Shown here: in pieces, positions 8,288-16,491 of the stretch
Layout of the letters: each line of letters opens with the position of its first letter
Position numbering within the stretch: the stretch's first letter is position 1
From: Planctomycetia bacterium
GTDB taxonomy: Bacteria; Planctomycetota; Planctomycetia; Pirellulales; Thermoguttaceae
Length of the DNA stretch: 64,000 nt
Assembly (NCBI GenBank): GCA_030539295.1
Contig: JAUNSJ010000011.1
Location: 1 to 64,000, forward strand
Direction of reading: 5' to 3'
The notes under the pieces: generated by a model
Databases searched by the model: none
The model's input: only the letters and a program-made list of their open reading frames with translations
What the model was told of the DNA's origin: nothing
Made by a program: the position numbers and the translations under genes

Positions 8288-8857
8288 ATGGACAATAACG
8301 ATTTGTCAAATTACGACGAGGTATTGCAAGATATTTCTCTAATGGTACAAAAGAATAGTGTTGAAGTTTCTAATAATTCAGTTACAGGTATCATTTATTG
8401 GCGATTCAAAGATAGATATTTTCCTGAATTAAATTGGAATGATTTGATATGTTCTGTCCTCTCTATGTGGACAGACTCCATATGCCAGTTGATTAACAAC
8501 AATCGCAAACGGGTAATCCTAAACTTTATGGAAGGTCCATTTTACATATTGACAGTTAAAAGAAATACAAGGCTTGGAATCAAGCTATACGAAGACTTCG
8601 GAACGCCTGTCCTTCTTGAGTCATTGACTATCAACGAAAAACAGTTATATATGTTGTTGCATGACGCTTCAAGTATTCTACTATCTTGCCTGGAATGTGG
8701 TAACTGTATGGAAAACCATGACAGAACCCAAATTGACACAACTTCTAATATGGATTTCATAAAAATGAATAGTCCTGCTCTCTTTCAGGATTATGTAAAA
8801 ATCAAAGAGAATTGCAAGAAAATATTTGAATACTGCGATTCAGATATGGAGTACTAA
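8288..8857 (+). CDS. Small protein of unknown family, cassette gene
   Basis: This 189-residue soluble protein starts at the ATG at 8288 after TGGAGTAG. An upstream TTG at 8207 would add 27 basic residues without a good ribosome binding site. It has alternating strands and helices (for example GPFYILTVKRNTRLGIKLYE) and a Cys cluster 'CLECGNC' near residue 140. I recognise no family. It follows the second copy of the 27-bp repeat (8142-8168) by about 120 bp. The context favours an immunity-type cassette gene. Confidence 0.5.
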   Translation: MDNNDLSNYDEVLQDISLMVQKNSVEVSNNSVTGIIYWRFKDRYFPELNWNDLICSVLSMWTDSICQLINNNRKRVILNFMEGPFYILTVKRNTRLGIKLYEDFGTPVLLESLTINEKQLYMLLHDASSILLSCLECGNCMENHDRTQIDTTSNMDFIKMNSPALFQDYVKIKENCKKIFEYCDSDMEY

Positions 8858-9079
8858 TAGGCTTGAACACCAATGTGTCCAGCGGATTTTTTACGAATAG
8901 AAGCATGTAAAGAGGAGGAATACGATACAAAGTCAACCTTATGAACACATTCGTGGAGGTTATTGCAAGACGAACCCACTCGGAAAGAATTGTGGTTGAT
9001 CAGCCGGAAACGAGTCTGGCGTAGCGGTGAATATGTCAATGATTTATAATAGGGCAATAAATACCTGAGGAGAACTTCA

Positions 9080-9292
9080 ATGAATGATAAGAAGAATGAT
9101 CGACTACGGCGGTTTGTAATCTGCCTGATGTTGATAACAGGCTTTTTTTTGACAGCCTGGCTTGTCAACAATGTACCTACTCCAGCAACAGCGTTTGTCG
9201 CGTTAAACGGGAATTCGGACATAATGAAGTGGGCGGGATGCCAGAGGGGTGTTCTGATCCAAAATTCATCTCATATAAGGGAGATACTTATT
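9080..9292 (+). CDS. Small membrane-anchor ORF, probably truncated
   Basis: The ATG follows a strong CTGAGGAGAAC site. The first 35 residues are MNDKKNDRLRRFVICLMLIT followed by a hydrophobic stretch, giving one transmembrane helix with a basic cytoplasmic N-terminus. The frame then runs without a stop into an IS3 OrfA fragment starting at 9293, so the native C-terminus has probably been replaced by the insertion. A shorter broken copy of the same start lies at 6624-6671. The function is unknown. Confidence 0.45.
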
Positions 9293-9421
9293 ATGGCTCG
9301 AATTCGTTACTCGCAGGATACAAAACAACAGGCGGTTAGGCTCGTTCTCGAAGAGCATTTTACTCTCGCCGATGCCACAAAACAAAGCGGAGATATGGTA
9401 TTCTCAAATCCAAGCCATTAA
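9293..9421 (+). pseudogene. IS3-family OrfA N-terminal fragment
   Basis: The ATG has its own AGGGAG site. The product begins MARIRYSQDTKQQAVRLVLE and continues through EHFTLADATKQ, a helix-turn-helix start typical of IS3-family OrfA (the family pattern is 'rYsxefKxxaVrlvlexg.svaeaAkxlG'). After about 33 residues the similarity stops and the sequence joins the leader of the second SUKH gene. Only a fragment of the IS remains; no OrfB follows. Confidence 0.75.
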
Positions 9422-9437
9422 ACAGGAGATCATCAAT

Positions 9438-10034
9438 ATGGACGACTATTATAATGAAATGAATGCGTTAATGTCTCAAGTAAAGCCCTTAGTATCGAAC
9501 TGTGAATACCAGACGATGTGGGTATTACCTGCATTGAACACAGATGAGTTGACTGAGGAGGAGAAAGCATTCTATTTACAGTTACCGCAGACCGTAAAAA
9601 CGTGGCTGTCTTTGACTAACGGATGGTGTGGCTCCAGACAAGATATATACGGCCTTCAAGATATTATTAGGGTTTCTGATGAATATCCAAATTGGTTTAA
9701 AAAAGGGTGGATACCAATTGCTGATGGTGGTTGTTTCAACTATTTTGTCATCGTGCCACAAAAGGACAAACCGGAATATCAATGGCCTGTAGTATACATC
9801 GACGCAAATATTGAGGATTTGACTGGTGATACAGGCATAACATGTATCGTATCATCAAGTGCGACTGTATTCTATCGTGAAGAGCTTAAGCTAAACATTC
9901 GCGACATTGAATCATATAACGAAGGCATGGACGTCGACCATTTATATAACGACTCACCGTGGTGGTATGATATAAACAAGCTCATGGCAATTGATCCTAT
10001 GATAACAACATATAATCTGCCACTGCCATGGTGA
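9438..10034 (+). CDS. SUKH (SMI1/KNR4-like) immunity-type protein, copy 2
   Basis: This 198-residue paralogue of 5938-6540 starts after CAGGAGAT. From 9425 to about 9911 the two loci differ at only about one base (GAG versus GAC at codon 3), then the C-terminal 40 codons diverge (ESYNEGMDVDHLYNDSPWWYD here against ELYKDGMDLDDLDNDPMWFF in copy 1) before similarity resumes at AIDPMITTYNLPLPW and for about 100 bp downstream. The SUKH motifs (NGWCG, GWIPIADGG) are identical. Copy 1 has a MITE-like element upstream, whereas copy 2 has the IS3 OrfA fragment, so the promoter context differs between them. Confidence 0.85.
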   Translation: MDDYYNEMNALMSQVKPLVSNCEYQTMWVLPALNTDELTEEEKAFYLQLPQTVKTWLSLTNGWCGSRQDIYGLQDIIRVSDEYPNWFKKGWIPIADGGCFNYFVIVPQKDKPEYQWPVVYIDANIEDLTGDTGITCIVSSSATVFYREELKLNIRDIESYNEGMDVDHLYNDSPWWYDINKLMAIDPMITTYNLPLPW

Positions 10035-10123
10035 AGTATGAACAGATTTATGAAAAGATACAAAAAAGATTGTTGTGTCTATTGTTTTTAAGATGACGGC
10101 AAGACTCTAAAATGAGGACACCA

Positions 10124-10762
10124 ATGATAACGGTCGGAAACATTCACATTTTTGCGATTTCCTTTATTATCAATAAAATCATGCGAACAAACACAAGTCA
10201 CTCATGGGTGTATGGTCATTTTATTGTGCACATAAACGGAAAGAAATATGGAAATGAAGAAGATCTTGTATCGCTGGAACATTGTACAGGTTGGATACAG
10301 AGCCTTATATCTGAACATTTTGAGGAGTACAATCCCCAATATAAAAAACTGCCTTTGGATGAGTATAGAAATCTATCGATGGAGAAAATAGTGGAAATGA
10401 TCAATGCTGTAAACTATCACCCTCCGAAACTCGATAATGAATATCTGAAGAAAATTCATAGTGACTACACCAACAATTGTGATCATCGCCAATACATGAA
10501 CAAATGTATGGCTCTAGTTAGAGACACAAACATTACAAATATAGGCATGTCCTCGTTTGACAGTATCAATCTGCTTTTACTTATGATCGATTATTCTAAT
10601 GACCTTAAACGATTTATTGTTATAGAATATGAGAAACGTTCTCATGTTTGTAGTGAATATCATGTATCAGCGAGCGCCGTACACGATGTTCTATGCAGTT
10701 TTTTGGAACGATATGAATATGAAAAATTAAATTGGAATAACGCCCATACCTTTAAGTGGTAA
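10124..10762 (+). CDS. Imm42-like immunity protein
   Basis: The 212-residue protein starts at the ATG at 10124, just after GAGGACACC. An in-frame ATG at 10112 overlaps that site. The beginning 'MITVGNIHIFAISF' followed by 'WVYGHFIVHINGKKYG' resembles the Imm42 layout as I know it (start 'MIxGNxxxFAI', then 'GxFxxxINGxxxG' and an LxxxLxWL-like helix). The remainder is helical and Tyr-rich. Imm42 proteins are predicted immunity proteins in polymorphic-toxin systems. The assignment rests on pattern memory, so it is moderate only. It lies two bases before the next gene, with which it is likely co-transcribed. Confidence 0.5.
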   Translation: MITVGNIHIFAISFIINKIMRTNTSHSWVYGHFIVHINGKKYGNEEDLVSLEHCTGWIQSLISEHFEEYNPQYKKLPLDEYRNLSMEKIVEMINAVNYHPPKLDNEYLKKIHSDYTNNCDHRQYMNKCMALVRDTNITNIGMSSFDSINLLLLMIDYSNDLKRFIVIEYEKRSHVCSEYHVSASAVHDVLCSFLERYEYEKLNWNNAHTFKW

Positions 10763-10763
10763 G

Positions 10764-11369
10764 ATGATGTATTATATAACTGGCAATGAAAAATTATATC
10801 TGCAAGGAATAAAAGCACGCACTGTCAATACGAATATAGTGTATACGCTTAGTGTAGATTACGAGAGAATTATATATCACAAGGACTCTCCCATTTTATT
10901 TAAAAATATATGTAACGCACAGAACGCCATATTGAAGGCAACTCACGGAGAAGAAAAGCTTCTTGAAATTGATATGCACGACTGCTATGTATATGATTTT
11001 GATATTGAATTGAAGAATGTGTTAAACTTTAATAAATCCTTAGCGGAAGATACTCTGTTGCCATGCCTGAATTTTTTATTGGATTTTTGTGATGATACAC
11101 AACATATTCCTAAGGGCTTATTTGACTTAAAGCCTGTATGCAGCGAGACAGAGAAATCAAAACTTTTTAAATGTAAAAAATACATAAAGAATTCTATTCC
11201 GCAAGGTTACATGTACTACAAACATTTGTTTGAAGCTTCCGAATATTTCTTTCTTGGTAGCAGTTATCGTGAATACAATAATCATTATGGTTGCAGCAGA
11301 TACAGTTTGGCGGATGCAATAAAATTTGCGATGAATTTATTTTTTACTTCTGCTTTTTGGATAGATTGA
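10764..11369 (+). CDS. Protein of unknown family, last island gene
   Basis: The 201-residue protein starts one base after the preceding stop, so translation is probably coupled; the ribosome binding site is weak. It is rich in Tyr, Phe, Lys and Asn, with five or more Cys residues, and no signal peptide or clear membrane helix. No family is recognised. Pairing with an Imm42-like gene suggests an immunity-island role. The AT-rich composition stops abruptly about 50 bp downstream. Confidence 0.5.
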   Translation: MMYYITGNEKLYLQGIKARTVNTNIVYTLSVDYERIIYHKDSPILFKNICNAQNAILKATHGEEKLLEIDMHDCYVYDFDIELKNVLNFNKSLAEDTLLPCLNFLLDFCDDTQHIPKGLFDLKPVCSETEKSKLFKCKKYIKNSIPQGYMYYKHLFEASEYFFLGSSYREYNNHYGCSRYSLADAIKFAMNLFFTSAFWID

Positions 11370-11384
11370 TGTATATGCGGAAGT

Positions 11385-11421
11385 TACTTTTTGGAGGGAT
11401 AAAAATGAATTGTGAGTACAC
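11385..11421 (+). repeat. MITE-like promoter element, truncated copy D
   Basis: TTACTTTTTGGAGGGATAAA and then ATGAATTGTGAGTACA match the left end of copies A-C. The match stops at about 11421, before the promoter boxes, and 18 bp later the bioA stop codon appears. The element and island were thus cut exactly at the boundary with core DNA. Confidence 0.65.
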
Positions 11422-11438
11422 ATAGACTGCCGGCTATA

Positions 11439-12638
11439 TTAACGTTGGAACCAAGTCTTCATGGAATCGAAGACCTGAACGAGCTCATCCTCGGTGATGA
11501 TATAGGGCACCATGGCATACATAAAATTCAGAAAAGGTCTACAGAACACCCCTCTGTCATAGGCGAACTGCTGATAACCTTTAAGCACCTCGGGATCGTA
11601 GACCTCGACGCAGACACATCCGCCCATTATGCGTACGTCCTTAATGCGGGAGTCGGTAATACCGCTCATTTCCCTGCGGGAGATCGCTTCGATGCGGCGA
11701 ATCTTGGCCATATAATCCTGCGTTTCGAAGAGCTCTATAGATTTGAGTGCCACGGTGCAAGCCAGAGCATTTCCCATGTAAGTTGGTCCGTGCATGAGTG
11801 CGTGGGCAGGGAGATCGTCATAAAAGCCATTATATACCTTTTCGTTTGCCACTGTCACTGCATGACCGATGTATCCGCCTGTCAGTGCTTTTCCTAAAAC
11901 GAGAATGTCAGGCAGGACTAAATCGGCAGCGAATCGGTTACCAGTGCGACCAAATCCCGTGGCAACTTCGTCAAAAATCAGCAGAACATCATATTGATCG
12001 CAAAGTTCCCTTGCCCGTTTGAGGAATGCCACGTCGTACATTCGCATACCGCCTGCACACTGCAAGAGTGGCTCTACAATAAAGCAACATAGTGTTTCAT
12101 GATGCGTTTCGAACGCCTGCTCCAACGCCCTTATTTTCGTTGGGATGTGGACTACATTTTTACTCGGGCCATAGGCCTTCAGGACAAAGTGATAATCCTC
12201 ATCGTCCCCGACCTCCATGGCCTTAAATGTGTCGCCGTGATAGGCGTGGTTAAGAGCAAGAGTTGTTGTACGCCGGGTGTCGTTGCGATTCATGTAATAT
12301 TGGAGAGCCATCTTCAGTGCAACCTCAACGGCAACGCTGCCCGAGTCGGAGAAGAAACAGTAATCCAGATCACCTGGCAAAAACTCCTGAAGCTTTTGCG
12401 AGAGTTTTTGGACAGGTTCGTGAGTCAGTCCGCCAAGCATGACATGAGCAAACTTCTTCGTTTGAGACACGATCGCTTCATTAAGGGCAGGATGCTTGTA
12501 GCCATGGACCATGCACCACCAAGAGGAAACGGAATCGATCAGCTTCTTATCCCTGGTGTAAAGATAAACGCCTTCTGCATCTACAATCTCGTAAGGCGTT
12601 TTCATATGCTTCATTTGTGCATAAGGATACCAGATCAT
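11439..12638 (-). CDS. bioA: Adenosylmethionine-8-amino-7-oxononanoate aminotransferase
   Basis: BioA transfers an amino group from S-adenosylmethionine to KAPA to make DAPA in biotin synthesis. The 399-residue product has the class III aminotransferase layout: 'WYPYAQM' at the start, SSWW and GYKHP near residues 38-50, the PLP phosphate loop 'SDSGSVAVEVA', 'HGDTFKAM', 'FDEVATGFGRTG', and the PLP lysine K250 in 'LGKALTGG', then 'MHGPTYMGNALAC'. It is about 30 residues shorter than E. coli BioA, mainly at the C-terminus. It is the last gene of the bioB-bioD-bioA operon, 12 bp after bioD. Its 3' end abuts a truncated MITE-like element. Confidence 0.93.
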   Translation of the reverse strand: MIWYPYAQMKHMKTPYEIVDAEGVYLYTRDKKLIDSVSSWWCMVHGYKHPALNEAIVSQTKKFAHVMLGGLTHEPVQKLSQKLQEFLPGDLDYCFFSDSGSVAVEVALKMALQYYMNRNDTRRTTTLALNHAYHGDTFKAMEVGDDEDYHFVLKAYGPSKNVVHIPTKIRALEQAFETHHETLCCFIVEPLLQCAGGMRMYDVAFLKRARELCDQYDVLLIFDEVATGFGRTGNRFAADLVLPDILVLGKALTGGYIGHAVTVANEKVYNGFYDDLPAHALMHGPTYMGNALACTVALKSIELFETQDYMAKIRRIEAISRREMSGITDSRIKDVRIMGGCVCVEVYDPEVLKGYQQFAYDRGVFCRPFLNFMYAMVPYIITEDELVQVFDSMKTWFQR

Positions 12639-12650
12639 TGTTACGTTCTC

Positions 12651-13334
12651 CTATTCATAGAATGACATGAGCGTTTCTGATGTGATCTTCAGATCCGTGT
12701 CGTAATCCTGCACACAGGCTACCACCTTAACGTTCGTTAGATACTCGCACATTTTTATGTTGTCCGTTTGCATTGTATCACCAGCAATGTAATGGTTAAA
12801 AATGATACCCTTAAGCGGAATCTTATGTTCTTTCATGTAGAATGCCGTCAGTACCACATGGTTAATGGTTCCAAGTTCGGCATCAGCGATCATAAGGCAA
12901 GAGAGTTTGCAGGCTTTGATAATATCCGCGAGATAGAGTTCTGTTTCGTCGAAGCATAGTGGGCACAGGATACCACCAGAACCTTCCATTGTGACATAAT
13001 CGTACTTACTGCACACGGTACGGAAGCCATCAAGAACGCGATCTATCCGGACGGGATTGCCCTCAATGCGAGAGGCGAGGTGCGGCGAGACCGCGTTCTC
13101 GTAGACGTAAGGGCACATCTCGCCAAGAGGCTGCTCAATCCCCGACACCTCCTTTACGCTTATGGCGTCGCCCGGAGCCAGAATTCCATTCCATCGGCGT
13201 TCGTTTCCGCTCATTGCAGCTTTGTAATATGCGGCACTGACCCCGTACGCGTGCAGTTTTTTCAGTATCAGTCCGGTAACGTAGGTCTTGCCTACGTCAG
13301 TACCTGTTCCTGTGATGAACAAATTTTTACTCAT
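12651..13334 (-). CDS. bioD: Dethiobiotin synthetase
   Basis: BioD is an ATP-dependent carboxylase that closes the ureido ring of DAPA to give dethiobiotin. The 227-residue protein has the P-loop 'GTGTDVGKT' (residues 9-17), 'YYKAAMSG' and 'MEGSGGILCP' (the family motif is EGAGG). The start overlaps the end of bioB by 8 bp, which indicates translational coupling, and bioA follows after 12 bp. Confidence 0.92.
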   Translation of the reverse strand: MSKNLFITGTGTDVGKTYVTGLILKKLHAYGVSAAYYKAAMSGNERRWNGILAPGDAISVKEVSGIEQPLGEMCPYVYENAVSPHLASRIEGNPVRIDRVLDGFRTVCSKYDYVTMEGSGGILCPLCFDETELYLADIIKACKLSCLMIADAELGTINHVVLTAFYMKEHKIPLKGIIFNHYIAGDTMQTDNIKMCEYLTNVKVVACVQDYDTDLKITSETLMSFYE

Positions 13335-14298
13335 GGTCCCGCTTCAATTCATAACCAAGTTCATTTAGCATGGCCTTATCTGTTGCGATAGAAATACCAT
13401 CAGTTGTGAGCATAACACCCGATATGGCGGCGTTCGCTCCTGACGCGAAGCAACTCTTACCTTTATCGGCAAGCAGTCCACGTCCGCCAGCCAGCCGTAT
13501 AGCGGCGTCAGGAAGAATAAACCGATAGACCGCGACGATGCGCCGTATGTCCTCGGAAGTCAGTCTTGTATTCTCCGCCAGAGGTGTGCCAGGTATGGGG
13601 TTGAGTATATTGATAGGCACACTCTTGATGCCAAGCTCCCGCAGGGCTAGTGCCAGGTCAATTCTATCCTCCGGCGTTTCACCAAGTCCAACGATTCCAC
13701 CACTACAGACAGAAAGACCAGCCTTTTGGGCAGCGCGAATGGCGACAATCTTTTCGTCGTAGGTGTGAGTCGTACATATCTTGTGAAAAAAACGTCGTGA
13801 GGTCTCTAAGTTATTATGAATGCGTGTAACGCCTGCCTCCTTAAGTTTTCGATACTGGTCCACCTTTAAAAGGCCAAAGGACACGCACACTGAGATTCTC
13901 GTTTCCTTTTGGATTCTCCGAACTGCCTGGCACATAATCTCGACTTCTCGATCGCAAAGATACTTGCAAGAGGTCACAATAGAATATCGCAGTACTCCCT
14001 GTTCTTCATTGAGTTTTGCCTGTGCAACGATTTCTTCAACCGAGAGCAGGGGATATTCGGCAATTCCGGTATGGTAGGAAACCGACTGCGCACAAAATAC
14101 GCAGTTTTCGGAGCATTTACCGCTCTTTCCATTTATGATGGTACAAAGATCGAAGCCCGTGGAGCAGAAGTGCTTCCGAATCTCGTCCGATTTACTGCAA
14201 AGGGCTTTCAACGGCATCTTATACAGATCGATTGCCTCACGTCGGGACACGCTCTTTCCCGCCAGTAATTCGTTACCCAGTATTTCTAGATCAATCAT
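13327..14298 (-). CDS. bioB: Biotin synthase (radical SAM)
   Basis: BioB inserts sulfur into dethiobiotin. The 323-residue protein has the radical-SAM cluster motif C62-x3-C66-x2-C69 in 'GKCSENCVFCAQS', then 'NNLETS', 'CSGGIVGLGET' and 'NPIPGTP', and ends normally for the family. It is the first gene of the operon. The sequence style (for example 'NGKSGKCSENC') looks more like Firmicutes biotin synthases than like typical planctomycete ones, so acquisition by transfer is possible but untested. No bioF, bioC or bioH is in the window, and no clear BirA operator is seen upstream. Confidence 0.93.
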   Translation of the reverse strand: MIDLEILGNELLAGKSVSRREAIDLYKMPLKALCSKSDEIRKHFCSTGFDLCTIINGKSGKCSENCVFCAQSVSYHTGIAEYPLLSVEEIVAQAKLNEEQGVLRYSIVTSCKYLCDREVEIMCQAVRRIQKETRISVCVSFGLLKVDQYRKLKEAGVTRIHNNLETSRRFFHKICTTHTYDEKIVAIRAAQKAGLSVCSGGIVGLGETPEDRIDLALALRELGIKSVPINILNPIPGTPLAENTRLTSEDIRRIVAVYRFILPDAAIRLAGGRGLLADKGKSCFASGANAAISGVMLTTDGISIATDKAMLNELGYELKRDHE

Positions 14299-14555
14299 CT
14301 TTTACTTCATTCACATCCTGTTTGTCAATCCCCGGTCTTTATCCACGGGAAGAATTTTGGAAACATATATGGGAAAATGAATCCCTTTTGCCCTTCTTTG
14401 GGGTGGTCATACACTCAACAGTAGCAGAAAGGATTCTTGGGATGAACAACAAGACGCAAGCAGCGAATTGTCGACCATAGTCCTCTATTATAACGATCCG
14501 ATTGACTTTGTACAAGTCCCGGGTGCCACCAGAGGCGTGCCAAACTTTCTCTGTG

Positions 14556-14596
14556 GCGACAGGGAGGGCTTGCTCGCAGGGCCCGACCCAGCAATA
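14556..14596 (+). repeat. Dispersed intergenic repeat, copy 1
   Basis: The core AGGGAGG..TGCTCGC.AGGG followed by CCCGACCCAGCAATA is shared, in the opposite orientation, with 59423-59467. Flanking bases are also loosely similar (a '..gtgcc..aaact..' block on one side). Both copies are intergenic, which suggests a genome-wide repeat family. Confidence 0.6.
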
Positions 14597-14842
14597 ACAA
14601 AAACGGGCTCCCGTCACCGCCGCTGGCAATTGATTTGCCATTCCACTGTGACTGCGGTTATGCGGTGCCAAGTAAGGGCAGAACCGTCACTCAATTAGAG
14701 ATAACTCCGCAGTATGGGTTGTTCTTACACGGGGATAGGCAATTGTCTATTATCCCGAGACGGCGGGCTGTGTTATGCTGACCGTCAGGGCGTGCCCTGG
14801 GATAAATTATCTGTTACCCAATAAAATTTGGCGTGCGTCTGC

Positions 14843-14948
14843 GGCATTAAATAATGGCGAGGAGTCGGTAGTACATTTGGTTTGCATTGAGATTGAGGGT
14901 CCGGCGGGCGGTAGGGTGGCATTAAATATTGGCGAGGTGTCGGTAGTA
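14843..14948 (+). repeat. 31-bp direct repeat pair
   Basis: GGCATTAAATAATGGCGAGG plus AGTCGGTAGTA at 14843-14873 recurs with two mismatches at 14918-14948, a period of 75 bp. No coding sense is apparent. It lies upstream of the MATE gene. Confidence 0.55.
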
Positions 14949-15068
14949 AAAATTTGAGATTCTGATAGAATGATGGGAAACGTTCCTGTATTTGGGGGCG
15001 ACAGGTACATCAGCAATGGGTCGGGGAGCGATTTTCGGCCTTAATTCATACATACTATTAGAACTGAA

Positions 15069-16466
15069 ATGAGAAAGAAAAAACCCGCCTTTACAACCAG
15101 TCCGATCGGCAGGACCATGTTCATTACGGCCTTGACCATGCTGCCGTGCACACTGGCGATTTCCGGATATAATATAGTGGATACGTGGTTTGTCAGTCAG
15201 ATGCAGGACTGGCGTGACTTGGCGGCGATGGGCTACGCGTTTCCGGTTGTTATGCTGTTCAGTTTCCTCTTTAGCGGGCTGGCGACAGGCATTATGGTAA
15301 CGGTCTCCCAGGCATTGGGCGGGAATCGCTATCGGAAGATGAGTCATCTTATCTCGGCGGGTCTTTTTTATGCTATTGCCGTATCGGTCGTGTGTGGTCT
15401 ATTTGGGCTGCTCACAATCGACCTGACGTTTCAACTGCTTGGAGCAGGCGACGACGTGCTCCCGAAGATACGTCAGTACATGATAATATGGTATATAGGT
15501 GGTACCCCGTCAGCGGCGTTGGCCATGGCGGGTAATAATATACTTATGGGGACCGGTTCGACCCGCATGACAAGTGCCATGATGCTCTCGGGCCTCGTAC
15601 TGAACTCAATCCTGGACCCGATTTTCATTTTCGGCAAGTGTGGCGTTCCTGCCATGGGAATCGCAGGCGCGTCGCTGGCCACGGTCATTGCGCAGTCGCT
15701 CTCGGTGATTACCATACTCTCTTTTTTGCACTTCCGCTATCGGTATGTAACGCGGTCCGTTTTGCAGTGGCGACTCATGAAGCGAACGGGTCTGCTCATT
15801 TTGAAATTTGCGGCTCCGGCCATACTTGGTATGCTGCTCATTCCGCTGGGCAATACGATCGTAACGGCCATACTCTCGCAGTTCGGCGATGAGGCGGTCG
15901 CGGCAGCAGCCACGGCAGGGCGGCTGGAAATTGTCGCTTTTGTGCTCCCCATGTCGATTGGAATGGGGCTTATGCCCATGATAGGTCAGAATTACGGTGC
16001 TCATCTGTATACGCGAATCAATCAGTGTCGACGTATTGCCATGCGTGCGGCGTTCATTTTGCTCGGCGTGACCGGTACGCTTTTCGCTGTATACGCGGAG
16101 CCGCTTGCCCGAATCTTTACGACGGACCCGGTCGTCCTGCCACTTATGACGCAGTACTTGCGTATTATTGCCCCCTTCTTTTGTCTGGTGGAAATGCACC
16201 GGTTTTCGACATTCTTTTTTACCGCGTGCGGACGCCCGATCGCGGCGGCTCTACTGAACGCATTGCGAATTTTTGGTTTTCTGGTCCCCTTTTCCGCCGT
16301 GGCACTTCTGGCACACTGGCTGACCGGAGTTTTCTGGGCCAGGGCAACAGCCGACCTGTGTGCAGGCCTTATTGCCATCTATTGTGCCCGGCGCTTAACT
16401 CGAAGTTTTCCCGCCGATGGCCTGCCGGATCCTGTAACCTCACCTGGCGACACAAGCGATGTGTAG
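15069..16466 (+). CDS. MATE-family multidrug/metabolite exporter
   Basis: This 465-residue protein has 12 hydrophobic segments and the MATE fold features: 'AISGYNIVDTWFVSQM' in the first helix, 'GLATGIMVTVSQALGGNRYRKM' and, in the second half, 'MGLMPMIGQNYGAH'. MATE transporters export cationic drugs or metabolites using Na+ or H+ gradients across the inner membrane. It starts at the ATG at 15069 with a weak upstream site (AGAACTGAA). It stands alone; the next gene is on the opposite strand and ends 25 bp away. The substrate cannot be told from the sequence. Confidence 0.88.
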   Translation: MRKKKPAFTTSPIGRTMFITALTMLPCTLAISGYNIVDTWFVSQMQDWRDLAAMGYAFPVVMLFSFLFSGLATGIMVTVSQALGGNRYRKMSHLISAGLFYAIAVSVVCGLFGLLTIDLTFQLLGAGDDVLPKIRQYMIIWYIGGTPSAALAMAGNNILMGTGSTRMTSAMMLSGLVLNSILDPIFIFGKCGVPAMGIAGASLATVIAQSLSVITILSFLHFRYRYVTRSVLQWRLMKRTGLLILKFAAPAILGMLLIPLGNTIVTAILSQFGDEAVAAAATAGRLEIVAFVLPMSIGMGLMPMIGQNYGAHLYTRINQCRRIAMRAAFILLGVTGTLFAVYAEPLARIFTTDPVVLPLMTQYLRIIAPFFCLVEMHRFSTFFFTACGRPIAAALLNALRIFGFLVPFSAVALLAHWLTGVFWARATADLCAGLIAIYCARRLTRSFPADGLPDPVTSPGDTSDV

Positions 16467-16491
16467 CCACAGCCCGGTTACGCAAGCGTCG

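Larger units (their letters stand above)
14299..15068. other. 770-bp non-coding stretch with short repeats
   Basis: No gene is supported. It contains a 41-bp dispersed repeat (14556-14596) with an inverted relative near 59.4 kb, a 31-bp direct repeat pair (14843-14873 and 14918-14948), and a short inverted repeat around 14732-14757 (GGGATAG / CTATTATCCC). Several open frames cross it on both strands, but none has a known motif. It separates the bio operon from the MATE gene. Confidence 0.5.

Noticed and set aside
6082-9782. Identical 66-codon minus-strand frames at 6082-6282 and 9582-9782
   Set aside because: They are antisense shadows of the duplicated SUKH genes, identical only because the genes are.
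14299-14340. BirA operator or TTGACA promoter right before bioB
   Set aside because: TTGACA at about 14320 is too close to the ATG and its -10 is poor; no BirA-type inverted repeat could be found.
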